From the NCBI GenBank assembly GCA_037445225.1, contig JBBIKW010000011.1, positions 90,631-154,630 on the forward strand: a stretch of DNA of 64,000 bases, written 5' to 3'. This document shows, piece after piece, positions 55,211 to 63,184 of the stretch (position 1 is the stretch's first letter; each line of letters opens with the position of its first letter). The notes under the pieces were generated by a model, which was given only the letters and a program-made list of their open reading frames with translations, was not told the origin of the DNA and made no database searches. The position numbers were made by a program, and so were the translations under genes. The stretch is from M3007 sp037445225 (GTDB lineage: Bacteria > Bacteroidota > Bacteroidia > Chitinophagales > Saprospiraceae).

Positions 55211-55218
55211 TATATTTG
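55211..55218 (+). promoter_or_regulatory. Putative -7 promoter box of the main cas operon
   Basis: TATATTTG, exact TAnnTTTG match, 22 bases before the second cas6 ATG. It would drive cas6-cas5-cas3-cas8-cas7 and perhaps the adaptation genes independently of the first cas6 and the regulator. Confidence 0.45.
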
Positions 55219-55240
55219 CTCACTAAATAACAGCTTACGT

Positions 55241-55903
55241 ATGCGAATTCATTTGTGTCTATCCAAAAACTCATCTCCCGTTCCCTTCGACTATCCCGTC
55301 AAGTTGGTAGGGGCCCTCCATAAGTGGATAGGGCGGAACGAGGCCCACGATGCGTTGTCGCTGTACTCGTTCTCTTGGCTGCAACGCGGGGAAGCCGTCG
55401 GAAAAGCAGGGATAGACTTTCCCTTCGGAGCTCGATGGTTTATTAGCGCCTACGATGTAGATTTAGTTAAAAAAATTGTCGGCGGCATTTTAGACGATCC
55501 TGAAGTAGCCTTTGGCATGCGGGTAGAGACGGTTACTCTGCAGGAGACGCCGCGCTTTTCCAGCGCATCTACGCGTTTTCTCTTGGGGAGTCCTGTTCTG
55601 ATAAAGCGCAACACGGAAAACGGGCAGCGCCATTACCTCTATTTTGAAAAAGAAGCAGACGACTTGCTGACGGAGACGCTGCACCGAAAACTTCGCCAAG
55701 CAGGGCTGCCCACCGCTGGTGCCTCCGTGCGCTTCGATCGAAATACAACCATAGCGCGAACCAAGCTGAGCACTTATCGCGGCATTCAGAACAGAGTCAG
55801 CTACTGCCCAGTCATTGTCGAAGGCACGCCCGAGCAAATCGGCTTCGCCTGGGATGTTGGCGTGGGCAACTCCACCGGTATCGGTTTCGGATCCCTTCAA
55901 TAA
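55241..55903 (+). CDS. cas6: CRISPR endoribonuclease Cas6 (second copy)
   Basis: A 220-residue Cas6 of different lineage from the first. The N-terminus MRIHLCLSKNSSPVPFDYPV leads to LVGALHKWIGRNEAHDALSL with histidines at the expected catalytic helix, then YSFSWLQRGE, PFGARWFISA and the C-terminal glycine-rich loop VGVGNSTGIGFGSL. The ATG at 55241 is preferred because upstream frame lies in the WYL gene. It is followed after 21 bases, including an A-rich tract, by the cas5-like gene. Confidence 0.88.
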   Translation: MRIHLCLSKNSSPVPFDYPVKLVGALHKWIGRNEAHDALSLYSFSWLQRGEAVGKAGIDFPFGARWFISAYDVDLVKKIVGGILDDPEVAFGMRVETVTLQETPRFSSASTRFLLGSPVLIKRNTENGQRHYLYFEKEADDLLTETLHRKLRQAGLPTAGASVRFDRNTTIARTKLSTYRGIQNRVSYCPVIVEGTPEQIGFAWDVGVGNSTGIGFGSLQ

Positions 55904-55924
55904 CAAAAAAAAAAAGCCGCCGCT

Positions 55925-56533
55925 ATGCTGCACGTCGTCAAATACTCCGGTCCTTTTGGATACATCAAGCCGTGGACAGCTGTTCGCGATGAAGAAACCT
56001 ATTCTCAACAGTTTCTTACGCCCTCCATCATAGAGGGCATCGAAAAAAAGCTTTTTCCCGAGCTGTTGGAGCAGCGCGGAAAAATCTCGAAGATCCGGCG
56101 CCATCGCCTCAACTACGCTGGTATCGATGGGCAAACGGAGCGCACGCGGTCGAAGGGGTTTAAAAAAGAAACACCCAAAATCGGTTATAAATCTGGTCAT
56201 GCCTGGAAGCCCGAGATGAGCATACTGACAAGAGGAGTCTTGCTCGAGCCACACCTATATTTAGCCTTTGCCGATCGGTCGGACGCGGAGCGCGCTTTCA
56301 CTCAGCACATCTGCCTGTGTAGGAACGAAGACCTCCTTTTACCTGAAGCACTACTCACCTATTCCGATGAGGCGGAATTTGACCAAATAGCGGGTTTTGA
56401 GCTGCACTTCTGCGCCGCAGAAGAGGGCTTTTTGGTGGGTCGCAACCGCTTCAACTACGGCGAGCCGATGTACGGAAGGTTGACAATCTACGGTAACCCC
56501 ATACGCCAACCCTATGAGCAACGCTATGAATAA
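55925..56533 (+). CDS. cas5: Cas5-like RAMP protein (Cascade subunit)
   Basis: A 202-residue protein called Cas5-like from position and fold hints, not from a strong signature. The first strand and loop (MLHVVKYSGPFGYIKPWTAV) have the GxF-x-x-x-x-P pattern of Cas5, and FLTPSIIEGIEKKL takes the place of the Cas5 P-S-x-(I/L)-x-G segment. The rest (ILTRGVLLEPHLYLAFADRS, MYGRLTIYGNP) is compatible with a RAMP domain. A Cas5 is otherwise missing from this type I locus, and its place between cas6 and cas3 fits. It overlaps the cas3 start by 8-20 bases. Confidence 0.6.
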   Translation: MLHVVKYSGPFGYIKPWTAVRDEETYSQQFLTPSIIEGIEKKLFPELLEQRGKISKIRRHRLNYAGIDGQTERTRSKGFKKETPKIGYKSGHAWKPEMSILTRGVLLEPHLYLAFADRSDAERAFTQHICLCRNEDLLLPEALLTYSDEAEFDQIAGFELHFCAAEEGFLVGRNRFNYGEPMYGRLTIYGNPIRQPYEQRYE

Positions 56534-56957
56534 CATTAAGGCGAGCGAGCCCTTGGCCAAGAGCGCCGAAAACGGCGGGCTAACGCTGCGCGAGCACACC
56601 TTGCATGTCGTGCAAGCCATCGAGAAATTCGCTGTTGAGCTGGGCATCCCCGTCGAGTTGGCTCGCAAGGGCGCTGTGTTGCACGACTTAGGCAAAGCGC
56701 ATCCGCACTTTCAACACAAAATCGGCGCGTTGGAACCGGACTGGCGCATGCGCCGCGAGTTTGAGCGCTACAAAACCCACCGGCACGAAATCTCCTCGCT
56801 CGGTTTCTTGCCCTTGTTTCCTCAAGAGGAGTGGAACATCCTCATCGAGCTCGTAGTAGCCCATCATAAATCGGTTAAAGGGGATCCGAACAGCACGGGA
56901 CTCCTCGATTTGGACGAAGAATATCGCGACACGTTAGACTTTCACCTATACGCGTAG
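56514..56957 (+). CDS. cas3: Cas3, N-terminal HD nuclease part, ending at an in-frame TAG
   Basis: The HD-nuclease half of Cas3, 147 residues, with LREHTLHVVQAIEKF, the metal site AVLHDLGKAHPHFQ, HRHEISSLGF and LVVAHHKSVKG. It ends at TAG 56955-56957 in the context FHLYA/DSWSPAAL, and the same frame runs on into the helicase part without another stop. An ATG at 56526 (MNNIKASEPL) is a likely alternative start. Split cas3'' and cas3' genes exist in nature, but there the two parts are designed separately; here the helicase part has no good start of its own, so a nonsense interruption of one gene is favoured. Confidence 0.85.
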   Translation: MSNAMNNIKASEPLAKSAENGGLTLREHTLHVVQAIEKFAVELGIPVELARKGAVLHDLGKAHPHFQHKIGALEPDWRMRREFERYKTHRHEISSLGFLPLFPQEEWNILIELVVAHHKSVKGDPNSTGLLDLDEEYRDTLDFHLYA

Positions 56958-56978
56958 GACTCCTGGTCGCCTGCAGCC

Positions 56979-58709
56979 TTGTGCGTTGCTGAGCAGTTTG
57001 GCATTCCGACGCGGCCTATCTCCCAAGAAGAAGCAAAGGCGGCCATAGAGTATGCAATAGCTTATTGCAGGAACCTACCTCGAGATTGGTCTGCTTGGAA
57101 AGGTCTGCTGCGCGCCGCCGACCACTTTGCTTCGGCATTTGGCAGCGAAACAGCGCGCGTGGTGCAAAGGACATTTAAAACTCCCGATCTCAGCTATTTC
57201 CGCGCCGAAAGTCGACGCCACCCCCTTTACCCGCTCTCTACTATGGATGCCGACGACCCTCGACCCCACACGCTCGTGGTGGCACCAACCGGTGCAGGCA
57301 AGACCGACTTCCTCCTGCGCCGATGCCGAGGGCGCGTCTTTTACACCCTGCCGTTCCAGGCCTCGATAAACGCCATGTTCGACCGCATCCGCGAAGCCAT
57401 TCGAAAAACTACCGGCACAGACGACCTCGACGTGCGGTTGCAACACGCCACGGCGCGCCTAAAAGTGAAAGACAACAAGGTAGAGCAAACGCTGCAACCG
57501 CTCATCGGCGCCAGCGTCAAGGTGCTCACCCCACACCAAATGGCCAGCATCGTCTTCGGCACCTCCGGCTACGAGTCCGTCATGCTCGACCTACGCGGAG
57601 CCGACATTATCCTGGACGAGATCCACACCTACACCGACTGGGCAGGGGCCATGGTATACGCCTTGATAGAGGCCCTACTGCGCCTACATTGCCGCATTCA
57701 CGTGGGCACCGCTACCATGCCTTCGGCCCTCTACCAAAGAATTGCCAACCTATTGGGTGGACCAGAAAAGGTATACCAAGTACAGCTACCCAAGAAGATA
57801 CTCGAGACGTTTCACCGCCACACCGCCTTTCGCGAACCAAACGACCCACAGGCCGTTCGAGACATATTGGAGAAAGCCTTTGCTGCAGGGGAGCGCGTCT
57901 TGCTCATTTACAACACCGTAAAGGCTGCTCAAGAGGCATACGGCCAATGGAAAGAGATCTTTCCCGACGTCGAAACCCTCCTCATTCACAGCCGCTTTCG
58001 CCGGAAAGACCGCTACCACATCGAAAACCGGCTAATAGCGGATTTCAACAACCGCGAAAAGTCCCAATTCTCGCCTTGCTTGGTTATCTCGACACAAGTA
58101 GTTGAGGTCAGCTTGGACATCAGCTTCGACCGCATGATCACCGAGTGCGCGCCTTTAGACGCTCTCATCCAGCGCTTTGGCCGAATAAATCGCGTGCGAA
58201 ACGAGCAAACCATAGGCACCACCAAGCCCGTGCACGTTCTCGAGCCCAAGGACCCCTACTTGCCCTACAAAAAGGAAATCTTAGAGCGCAGCTTTGCCCA
58301 ACTCCCTTGCGGCGAAGTGCTGCGCGAGGCGGAAATACAGCAAAAAATCGACGCCGTCTATCCCGAAGTAACGCTCAAAGAGATCGAAGCGCATCTGCTG
58401 CTCACGCCTGAAGGCTACAAACTGGATCGGCTGGCCCACCGCCCAAAATCCATCATCTTGGACACCTTAGAGATAGACTCGGCCACTTGCATTTTAGAGG
58501 CCGACCGTCAAGCGTACATCGATGGGTCGTGGGCCGAGCGCATCGAACTGGAAATCCCAGTGAACTGGAAAACGCTGGCGGGCACTCGAGCCAAAATCAA
58601 CTACGAACAACTCCGAGAAATCGGCTCCTACCCCTTCGTCATCCCTCAAGACGAAGCAGAACATCAAGAGATGGGACTCCTATTCAGAGAACACAGCCAT
58701 ATTTTATAG
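56979..58709 (+). CDS. cas3: Cas3, C-terminal helicase part, same frame as the HD part
   Basis: The superfamily 2 helicase half of Cas3, 576 residues if begun at the TTG at 56979. Motifs are complete: Walker A VVAPTGAGKTDFLL, motif II IILDEIHTYTDWAG, motif III HVGTATMPSALY, motif IV-V STQVVEVSLDISFD, motif VI ALIQRFGRINRVR. It unwinds target DNA for the HD nuclease. Frame and spacing show it is the direct continuation of the HD part after the TAG at 56955. No clear ribosome site precedes the TTG. It ends 4 bases before the cas8 start. Confidence 0.88.
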   Translation: MCVAEQFGIPTRPISQEEAKAAIEYAIAYCRNLPRDWSAWKGLLRAADHFASAFGSETARVVQRTFKTPDLSYFRAESRRHPLYPLSTMDADDPRPHTLVVAPTGAGKTDFLLRRCRGRVFYTLPFQASINAMFDRIREAIRKTTGTDDLDVRLQHATARLKVKDNKVEQTLQPLIGASVKVLTPHQMASIVFGTSGYESVMLDLRGADIILDEIHTYTDWAGAMVYALIEALLRLHCRIHVGTATMPSALYQRIANLLGGPEKVYQVQLPKKILETFHRHTAFREPNDPQAVRDILEKAFAAGERVLLIYNTVKAAQEAYGQWKEIFPDVETLLIHSRFRRKDRYHIENRLIADFNNREKSQFSPCLVISTQVVEVSLDISFDRMITECAPLDALIQRFGRINRVRNEQTIGTTKPVHVLEPKDPYLPYKKEILERSFAQLPCGEVLREAEIQQKIDAVYPEVTLKEIEAHLLLTPEGYKLDRLAHRPKSIILDTLEIDSATCILEADRQAYIDGSWAERIELEIPVNWKTLAGTRAKINYEQLREIGSYPFVIPQDEAEHQEMGLLFREHSHIL

Positions 58710-58713
58710 AATT

Positions 58714-59217
58714 ATGTATACCAGTTACATCGGAAAGAAATTTCTCGCCCAGTGGAATGAGCGCGCGGGTAAGCAGCTGACAGCAAGGGAATTCTTTGAC
58801 CAGGTGCAGTTTCCGCTCTTCTTTGCTGACGACAAGCACTTGATGCACGTGTCCAATTCTCCCTTTTTCCAAAAGGTGACAGAAGAGGACTTGAAGAGTG
58901 GGCTAAGTGAGGCAGAGATACGCCGACGGAAACTCCACGATAGTGTCCGAACAAAGAAACCCAACTGCTCTTTCTACGTGGGCTATGCTGCGGAGGACAT
59001 TGCGGCCACAACTTCTGGACAGGTGACCGACATGTTGGGCAAAGCGACTCAGCCCGAGTCGTCTGAACTGGTCTTGTTTCCCATAGCCGATAAGGTTTTG
59101 GCGCGGCCGTTGAAAATCGACGAGGAAGAAATCTACGCCTCTTGGATTGGCGCCGCACTGGGTGCTGGCGTAGAAGGCGGTTTTTGTTGGCTTATCGACC
59201 GACCGGAGGTGCTTTAG
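58714..59217 (+). pseudogene. cas8: Cas8 large subunit, N-terminal part, ending at an in-frame TAG
   Basis: The first 167 residues of a Cas8-like large Cascade subunit (MYTSYIGKKFLAQWNERAG, FPLFFADDKHLMHVSNSPFF, CSFYVGYAAEDIAATTSGQV), ending at TAG 59215-59217 in the context DRPEVL/LIYEGWSVY. The frame reopens at once and continues to 60129. In type I systems Cas8 recognises the PAM and recruits Cas3. Assignment is by position between cas3 and cas7 and by overall size (471 codons joined), as Cas8 sequences are poorly conserved. Confidence 0.75.
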
Positions 59218-60129
59218 CTTATCTACGAGGGATGGAGCGTTTATCGAAAGTACCTAGACCAAACGCCCACGTTAAAAAGCCGCCAGATAGAAACGTGGAA
59301 TGGGCGTTGGCTTGCCCACCGACTTGAGGGCGGCGACGAACGAAGTTTCGATTTGGATAAGGGCTTGTCAAAAGGCGATGAAAAAAAGGGGGAGAGCAGC
59401 TTGGCCACTTTCCCCTGGGTGGGATTGCTCCTCGCTTTGTGTAGGCAGTACCCCAAAGAGGTTGTGACGGTATACGCATACAAATTAGGGCAAAGCAACA
59501 CCACGTTGGGTTTCTATAACTTTTACTTGCCCGAAGTGCACCGCCTATATGATCTAAAAAAGGCGCTGTTCACAGAGACGGAGAAGGGGGTACTTACCGA
59601 CGACGAGATAAGCCAGTTGATCCCCTACTACACTTTTAGAAGGGCATGTAGGTTAGGCAGCATTGGGCTTCGCGCCATTCAGCCTAAAGAGCTGAAAAAG
59701 TATTTGGCATCTGGGTACAAGGAGTCAGCCAGAGCATCAGACCTGAAAGACACTACTCGTTACAAACAATTTCTCATTTCTAAACTATGGATTTACGCCA
59801 TGATCAATAAGAAAGAGCTCATCGACTTGGCCTCCCATCTGGCCGAATTCTTGGTAGCCTTTGAGAAAACGGGGGGTAAACGCGGAAAAACGGGCGAGAG
59901 CAATCTCGTCAAGGAAACGCGCGAAGCGGCTACGCTGCGCGCCTTTGTCGAAAAGTGGGCAGAGCTGATGCAAAACACGGCGGGAAGAGGAGAATTTCCT
60001 TCCGAGCGCATCCACACCATACGCGAGGCGGTTCACCAAGTTACTCTGATGCCCATTGACCAGTTTCCTTTGTTTGCCGCATTGGTTCGGTTCGAATACA
60101 ATTACCTGAAGATCAAAGACAATCAATAA
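59218..60129 (+). pseudogene. cas8: Cas8 large subunit, C-terminal part
   Basis: Direct in-frame continuation of cas8 after the amber codon: LIYEGWSVYRKYLDQTPTLK, then a region with LGFYNFYLPEVHRLYDLKKA and a helical C-terminal bundle (FVEKWAELMQNTAGRG ... FPLFAALVRFEYNYLKIK). The first usable start in this part is a TTG at 59353, so if translated separately it would lack about 45 residues. No further stop or shift is seen. Confidence 0.75.
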
Positions 60130-60159
60130 ACACTTTTCACTTCATAAATCTCTACAGAA

Positions 60160-61236
60160 ATGAATAAGACACTCAATCCTTTCGTCTATCTCCGAGGACT
60201 GCGCCATGCTGACCATACGGTATTTTGTGTTCAAAAGGGTCAAAAATCTTACGTCGACCCGTACTTTGGCACGCGAATGGCCTATTCCAGCGGCCAGCAG
60301 GTGAAGCGCTCCATTATGGAAATGCTGACAGACCTGCTAGGTGAACCACATGCACCTGTCACCTTCAACTGGGTCATAAATAAAGGTGAAGCCAATCAGA
60401 AAGAGCCGCACTCTTCGTGCGACCCTTCCTACACCGACCAACTGCTCGGCGGGTACATGCATGCCGAAAGCGAACAGTACACGGTGAAACGCCGAAGCCC
60501 CCTGTCCGTATCAGCCATGCGCCCCTTACACCCGCGATTGGGCGGGCTTGAAACCGATAAGGAAGATCTGACCTTCGATAGAAGTGCTCATCCAGCACAG
60601 CACAAAGTCGCAGTAAAAGATGAGAAAGGGAGTTTACTTTCAGAAGAAGAGGTGAGGGAATGGCTGCTCAGCAACAACCGAACACTTCCTCTACGCACTT
60701 GGATCCCAGATAACACCCGCGCCTCAGGTCTCTTCGTGTACGACATAGCCATCGACCTGCGCACCCTTTTTTGTGTAGCGCTCAATCCTTTTGAGCCAGA
60801 ACTCCGCCCTAAAATGGAGGAAAAGCTGCGCAGTGCCGGCTGGATAGAGGGGCGCAACGCCTTTGGCAAATGTCTCATCTGCCCTAAAGAGCGCCGCGAA
60901 CAGATCATACCGGCCTTGGCCCATGCCCTACTGAATTGGCGCATCACCAGCAACCAATCGCGCACCTTTAGCCTTATGGAAACGTTGGCCGTAGCTATAA
61001 GCGATAATGCCAACCAAATCACCTACGCCATTCGCGCAGAACTGCGCGAAGATACTAGCAGCGATCGGCCCCGAGCCATGCCTGTCTTAGACGAAGCCGC
61101 CCGTGCCGAACTATACGTCACTCCCGTCTGCTCGGCCTACATCGCTGGCGCCATCGGCTCAGTAGATGCTCTGGAGTCGGCCGAAAAAAGCCTTGTTCAG
61201 AAAATGACGGCTTTTGACTACGAACATCAGGCATAG
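60160..61236 (+). CDS. cas7: Cas7 (Cst2/DevR-type) Cascade backbone subunit
   Basis: The crRNA-binding backbone subunit, 358 residues, of the Cst2/DevR autoregulator type. The N-terminus reads FVYLRGLRHADHTVFCVQKG and is followed by the family segment MAYSSGQQVKRSIMEML; SPLSVSAMRPLHPRLGG and TFSLMETLAVAIS are further recognisable blocks. Length and order are normal and no lesion is visible. A strong hairpin follows its TAG stop. Confidence 0.9.
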   Translation: MNKTLNPFVYLRGLRHADHTVFCVQKGQKSYVDPYFGTRMAYSSGQQVKRSIMEMLTDLLGEPHAPVTFNWVINKGEANQKEPHSSCDPSYTDQLLGGYMHAESEQYTVKRRSPLSVSAMRPLHPRLGGLETDKEDLTFDRSAHPAQHKVAVKDEKGSLLSEEEVREWLLSNNRTLPLRTWIPDNTRASGLFVYDIAIDLRTLFCVALNPFEPELRPKMEEKLRSAGWIEGRNAFGKCLICPKERREQIIPALAHALLNWRITSNQSRTFSLMETLAVAISDNANQITYAIRAELREDTSSDRPRAMPVLDEAARAELYVTPVCSAYIAGAIGSVDALESAEKSLVQKMTAFDYEHQA

Positions 61237-61251
61237 GTATTTACCTGAAAA

Positions 61252-61284
61252 AGCAGGAGAGAAGCGTCCGTCTTCTCTCCTGCT
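61252..61284 (+). terminator. Perfect hairpin between cas7 and cas4
   Basis: A 13-bp perfect stem (61252-61264 with 61272-61284) and a 7-base loop, in the 66-base gap between cas7 and cas4. There is no T-run. It may terminate part of the interference transcript, stabilise its 3' end, or mark an RNA-processing site separating interference from adaptation genes. Confidence 0.6.
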
Positions 61285-61302
61285 CCCATCGCGCATGGAC
61301 TT

Positions 61303-61806
61303 ATGAGCATCAGTGGAACACAAATAGCCTATTACCACACCTGCCATCGGAAGCTATGGCTGGCTTCCAATCACCTGACTCTCGAGCACACGTCCGACTT
61401 AGTGGCCGACGGTCGCCTCATCGGAGAAACCACCTACGAAAGGCGAAACGAAAAATACGTACAAGTGGCCATTGACGGCTCAAAAATAGACTTCTACGAT
61501 CCCAAAAACGGCGTTGTCCACGAAACAAAACGCTCCGACAAAATAGAGTCGGCCCATGTTGCTCAAATTAAATACTACATGTATCTCTTGGACAAACATT
61601 GTATCAAAATCAGCCACGGGATCTTGGAATATCCTAAGCAAAGGCAAACCGTGCGCGTAGACCTTTTACCCGACGACATTGCCGAAATAGAGCGGTGGCT
61701 ATCCGACATCGAAAAAATCACAGCAAACCCTACCTGTCCGCCCACTATCAACCAACCGTACTGCAAACACTGCGCTTATCACGACTTCTGCTACGTCGAG
61801 GAATGA
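61303..61806 (+). CDS. cas4: Cas4 exonuclease
   Basis: A 167-residue RecB-like Fe-S nuclease that trims prespacers and helps choose PAM and orientation. The cluster cysteines are Cys14 (AYYHTCHRKLW) and the C-terminal trio in YCKHCAYHDFCYVEE. Nuclease residues are in DGSKIDFYD and VHETKRSDK. Size and order are typical of type I-B Cas4. It begins 19 bases after the intergenic hairpin. Confidence 0.93.
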   Translation: MSISGTQIAYYHTCHRKLWLASNHLTLEHTSDLVADGRLIGETTYERRNEKYVQVAIDGSKIDFYDPKNGVVHETKRSDKIESAHVAQIKYYMYLLDKHCIKISHGILEYPKQRQTVRVDLLPDDIAEIERWLSDIEKITANPTCPPTINQPYCKHCAYHDFCYVEE

Positions 61807-61829
61807 CAGCGCCCAACAATAGCTGTGCC

Positions 61830-61859
61830 ATGTAAAAAAAGACATACTACCTCTTTAAC
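61830..61859 (+). repeat. Duplicated copy of the cas1 5' end
   Basis: Thirty bases identical at 29 positions to the first 30 bases of cas1 at 61896-61925, lying 66 bases upstream. The one difference turns the second codon into TAA, so this copy cannot be translated (ATG TAA). Confidence 0.85.
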
Positions 61860-61877
61860 TTTATTGCTTAATCCATT

Positions 61878-61886
61878 GTAATCGCC
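61878..61886 (+). repeat. CRISPR-repeat-like 9-mer upstream of cas1
   Basis: TGTAATCGC, identical to positions 3-11 of the array repeat, between the two copies of the cas1 5' end. The rest of the repeat is not recognisable. It may be coincidence or a degenerate repeat. Confidence 0.3.
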
Positions 61887-61895
61887 TAAATTCCG

Positions 61896-62906
61896 ATGTT
61901 AAAAAAGACATACTACCTCTTTAACCCAGGACGCATCGAGCGCAGAGATAACACCCTTTGCCTCATACCCAAAGACGATGAAGGTAAGGAACTGCCGCCC
62001 AAGTACCTACCTATAGAGGGCATAGAAAGCCTCTACATACTGGGGGCGTTGGATGCCAATAGTGCCCTGTTCAACTTTTTAGGGAAAAACCAAATCAGCG
62101 TCCATTTTTTCGACTATTACGAGCATTACACTGGCTCCTTCCAGCCTAAAGACTATCTACTGGCTGGCAAAATGCAAGTAGAGCAAACGCGCGCCTACTT
62201 AGATCTTCCGCGGCGACTACACTTGGCTACAGCCATTGTAGACGGCGCAACGAGCAATATGCTCCGAAACCTCCGATACTACGCCACCAGAGGACGCCCC
62301 GTCGATACCCAAATCCAATCGCTCGAATCTTATCGCGAAGGCATACGATATGTTACTACCATCCAAGAGCTCATGGGCATTGAAGGCAACTGCAGACAAA
62401 CCTACTACGATGCCTTCAAGTGCATCGTCAACGACTTCCACATGGATGGCCGAGTAAAACAGCCCCCTTCCAACGAACTCAATGCCCTGATCCCCTTTGG
62501 AAATGCCCTCTGCTACGCGGCTACCCTCGATGCTATTTACCACACTCAACTCAACCCCACCATCAGCTTCCTGCACGAACCGGGAGCAAGGCGCTATTCC
62601 TTAGCTCTCGATATTGCCGAAGTCTTCAAACCCATCCTCGTCGACCGAACGATCTTTGCTCTAACCAACAAAAAGGAAATACAACACAAACACTTCGAAC
62701 AAACCCTTAACGGCTTCTTACTCAATCCCAAGGGCCGACAAATTTTTGTGCGCGCCTTCGAGGAACGCCTTAAAGAAACCATACAACATCGCTCCCTGAA
62801 TAAGAAAGTATCGTTCAAATACCTGCTTCAACTCGAATGCTACAAAATTGCCAAATGCATATTAAAAACCTCCGAAACCTATAAGCCTTTCAAAATCTGG
62901 TGGTAA
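61896..62906 (+). CDS. cas1: Cas1 integrase
   Basis: The spacer integrase, 336 residues. Metal-binding residues are the Glu in ELMGIEGNCRQTYYDAF, the His in SFLHEPGARRYSLA and the Asp in LALDIAEVFKPILVDR. The N-terminal beta domain opens MLKKTYYLFNPGRIERRDN. Intact and of usual type I-B length. cas2 starts 14 bases downstream. Confidence 0.96.
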   Translation: MLKKTYYLFNPGRIERRDNTLCLIPKDDEGKELPPKYLPIEGIESLYILGALDANSALFNFLGKNQISVHFFDYYEHYTGSFQPKDYLLAGKMQVEQTRAYLDLPRRLHLATAIVDGATSNMLRNLRYYATRGRPVDTQIQSLESYREGIRYVTTIQELMGIEGNCRQTYYDAFKCIVNDFHMDGRVKQPPSNELNALIPFGNALCYAATLDAIYHTQLNPTISFLHEPGARRYSLALDIAEVFKPILVDRTIFALTNKKEIQHKHFEQTLNGFLLNPKGRQIFVRAFEERLKETIQHRSLNKKVSFKYLLQLECYKIAKCILKTSETYKPFKIWW

Positions 62907-62920
62907 ATCTTTTCGACAAC

Positions 62921-63184
62921 ATGTATGTAATTCTCGTATACGACATCGGTGAAAAACGCGTGGCCAAAATGCTCAAACTCTGTCGCCGCTACCTACACTG
63001 GATCCAAAACTCCGTATTCGAAGGAGAGCTCTCGGACGTCCAGATCAAAGAGCTCATCCTAGAGGCCCGGCGCATCATGCAACCCGACGAAGACAGCATC
63101 ATCATATTTCAAAGCCGTGACCAAAAGTGGCTGGAAAAAGAAATCGTCGGCTGCGAGAAAAACAAAATCGATACCCTACTATAA
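62921..63184 (+). CDS. cas2: Cas2
   Basis: The 87-residue partner of Cas1, with the ferredoxin-like strand MYVILVYDIGEKRVAKML, the RRYLHWIQNSVFEGEL segment and the late strand DSIIIFQSRD. The ATG at 62921 is the natural start; a longer frame reaches 62900. The stop codon merges with the left arm of the inverted repeat before the leader. Confidence 0.95.
   Translation: MYVILVYDIGEKRVAKMLKLCRRYLHWIQNSVFEGELSDVQIKELILEARRIMQPDEDSIIIFQSRDQKWLEKEIVGCEKNKIDTLL

Noticed and set aside
55490..56254. Minus-strand 254-residue frame opposite cas6 and cas5
   Set aside because: Lies entirely over two recognisable plus-strand genes and shows no family features.
57323..58105. Second long plus-strand frame inside cas3
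   Set aside because: Arg/Pro/His-rich shadow of the helicase frame with no recognisable domain.
56979..58709. A naturally separate cas3' gene starting at the TTG at 56979
   Set aside because: No ribosome site, a weak start codon, and exact frame continuity with the HD part argue for one interrupted gene, although separate translation cannot be excluded.
40222..60129. Genome-wide reassignment of TAG to an amino acid
   Set aside because: TAG ends several genes cleanly in this window (for example DUF1599 at 5857, BT_3928-type at 7388, pyrR at 11253, cas7 at 61236), and two disrupted genes carry TAA or frameshifts that reassignment would not explain.
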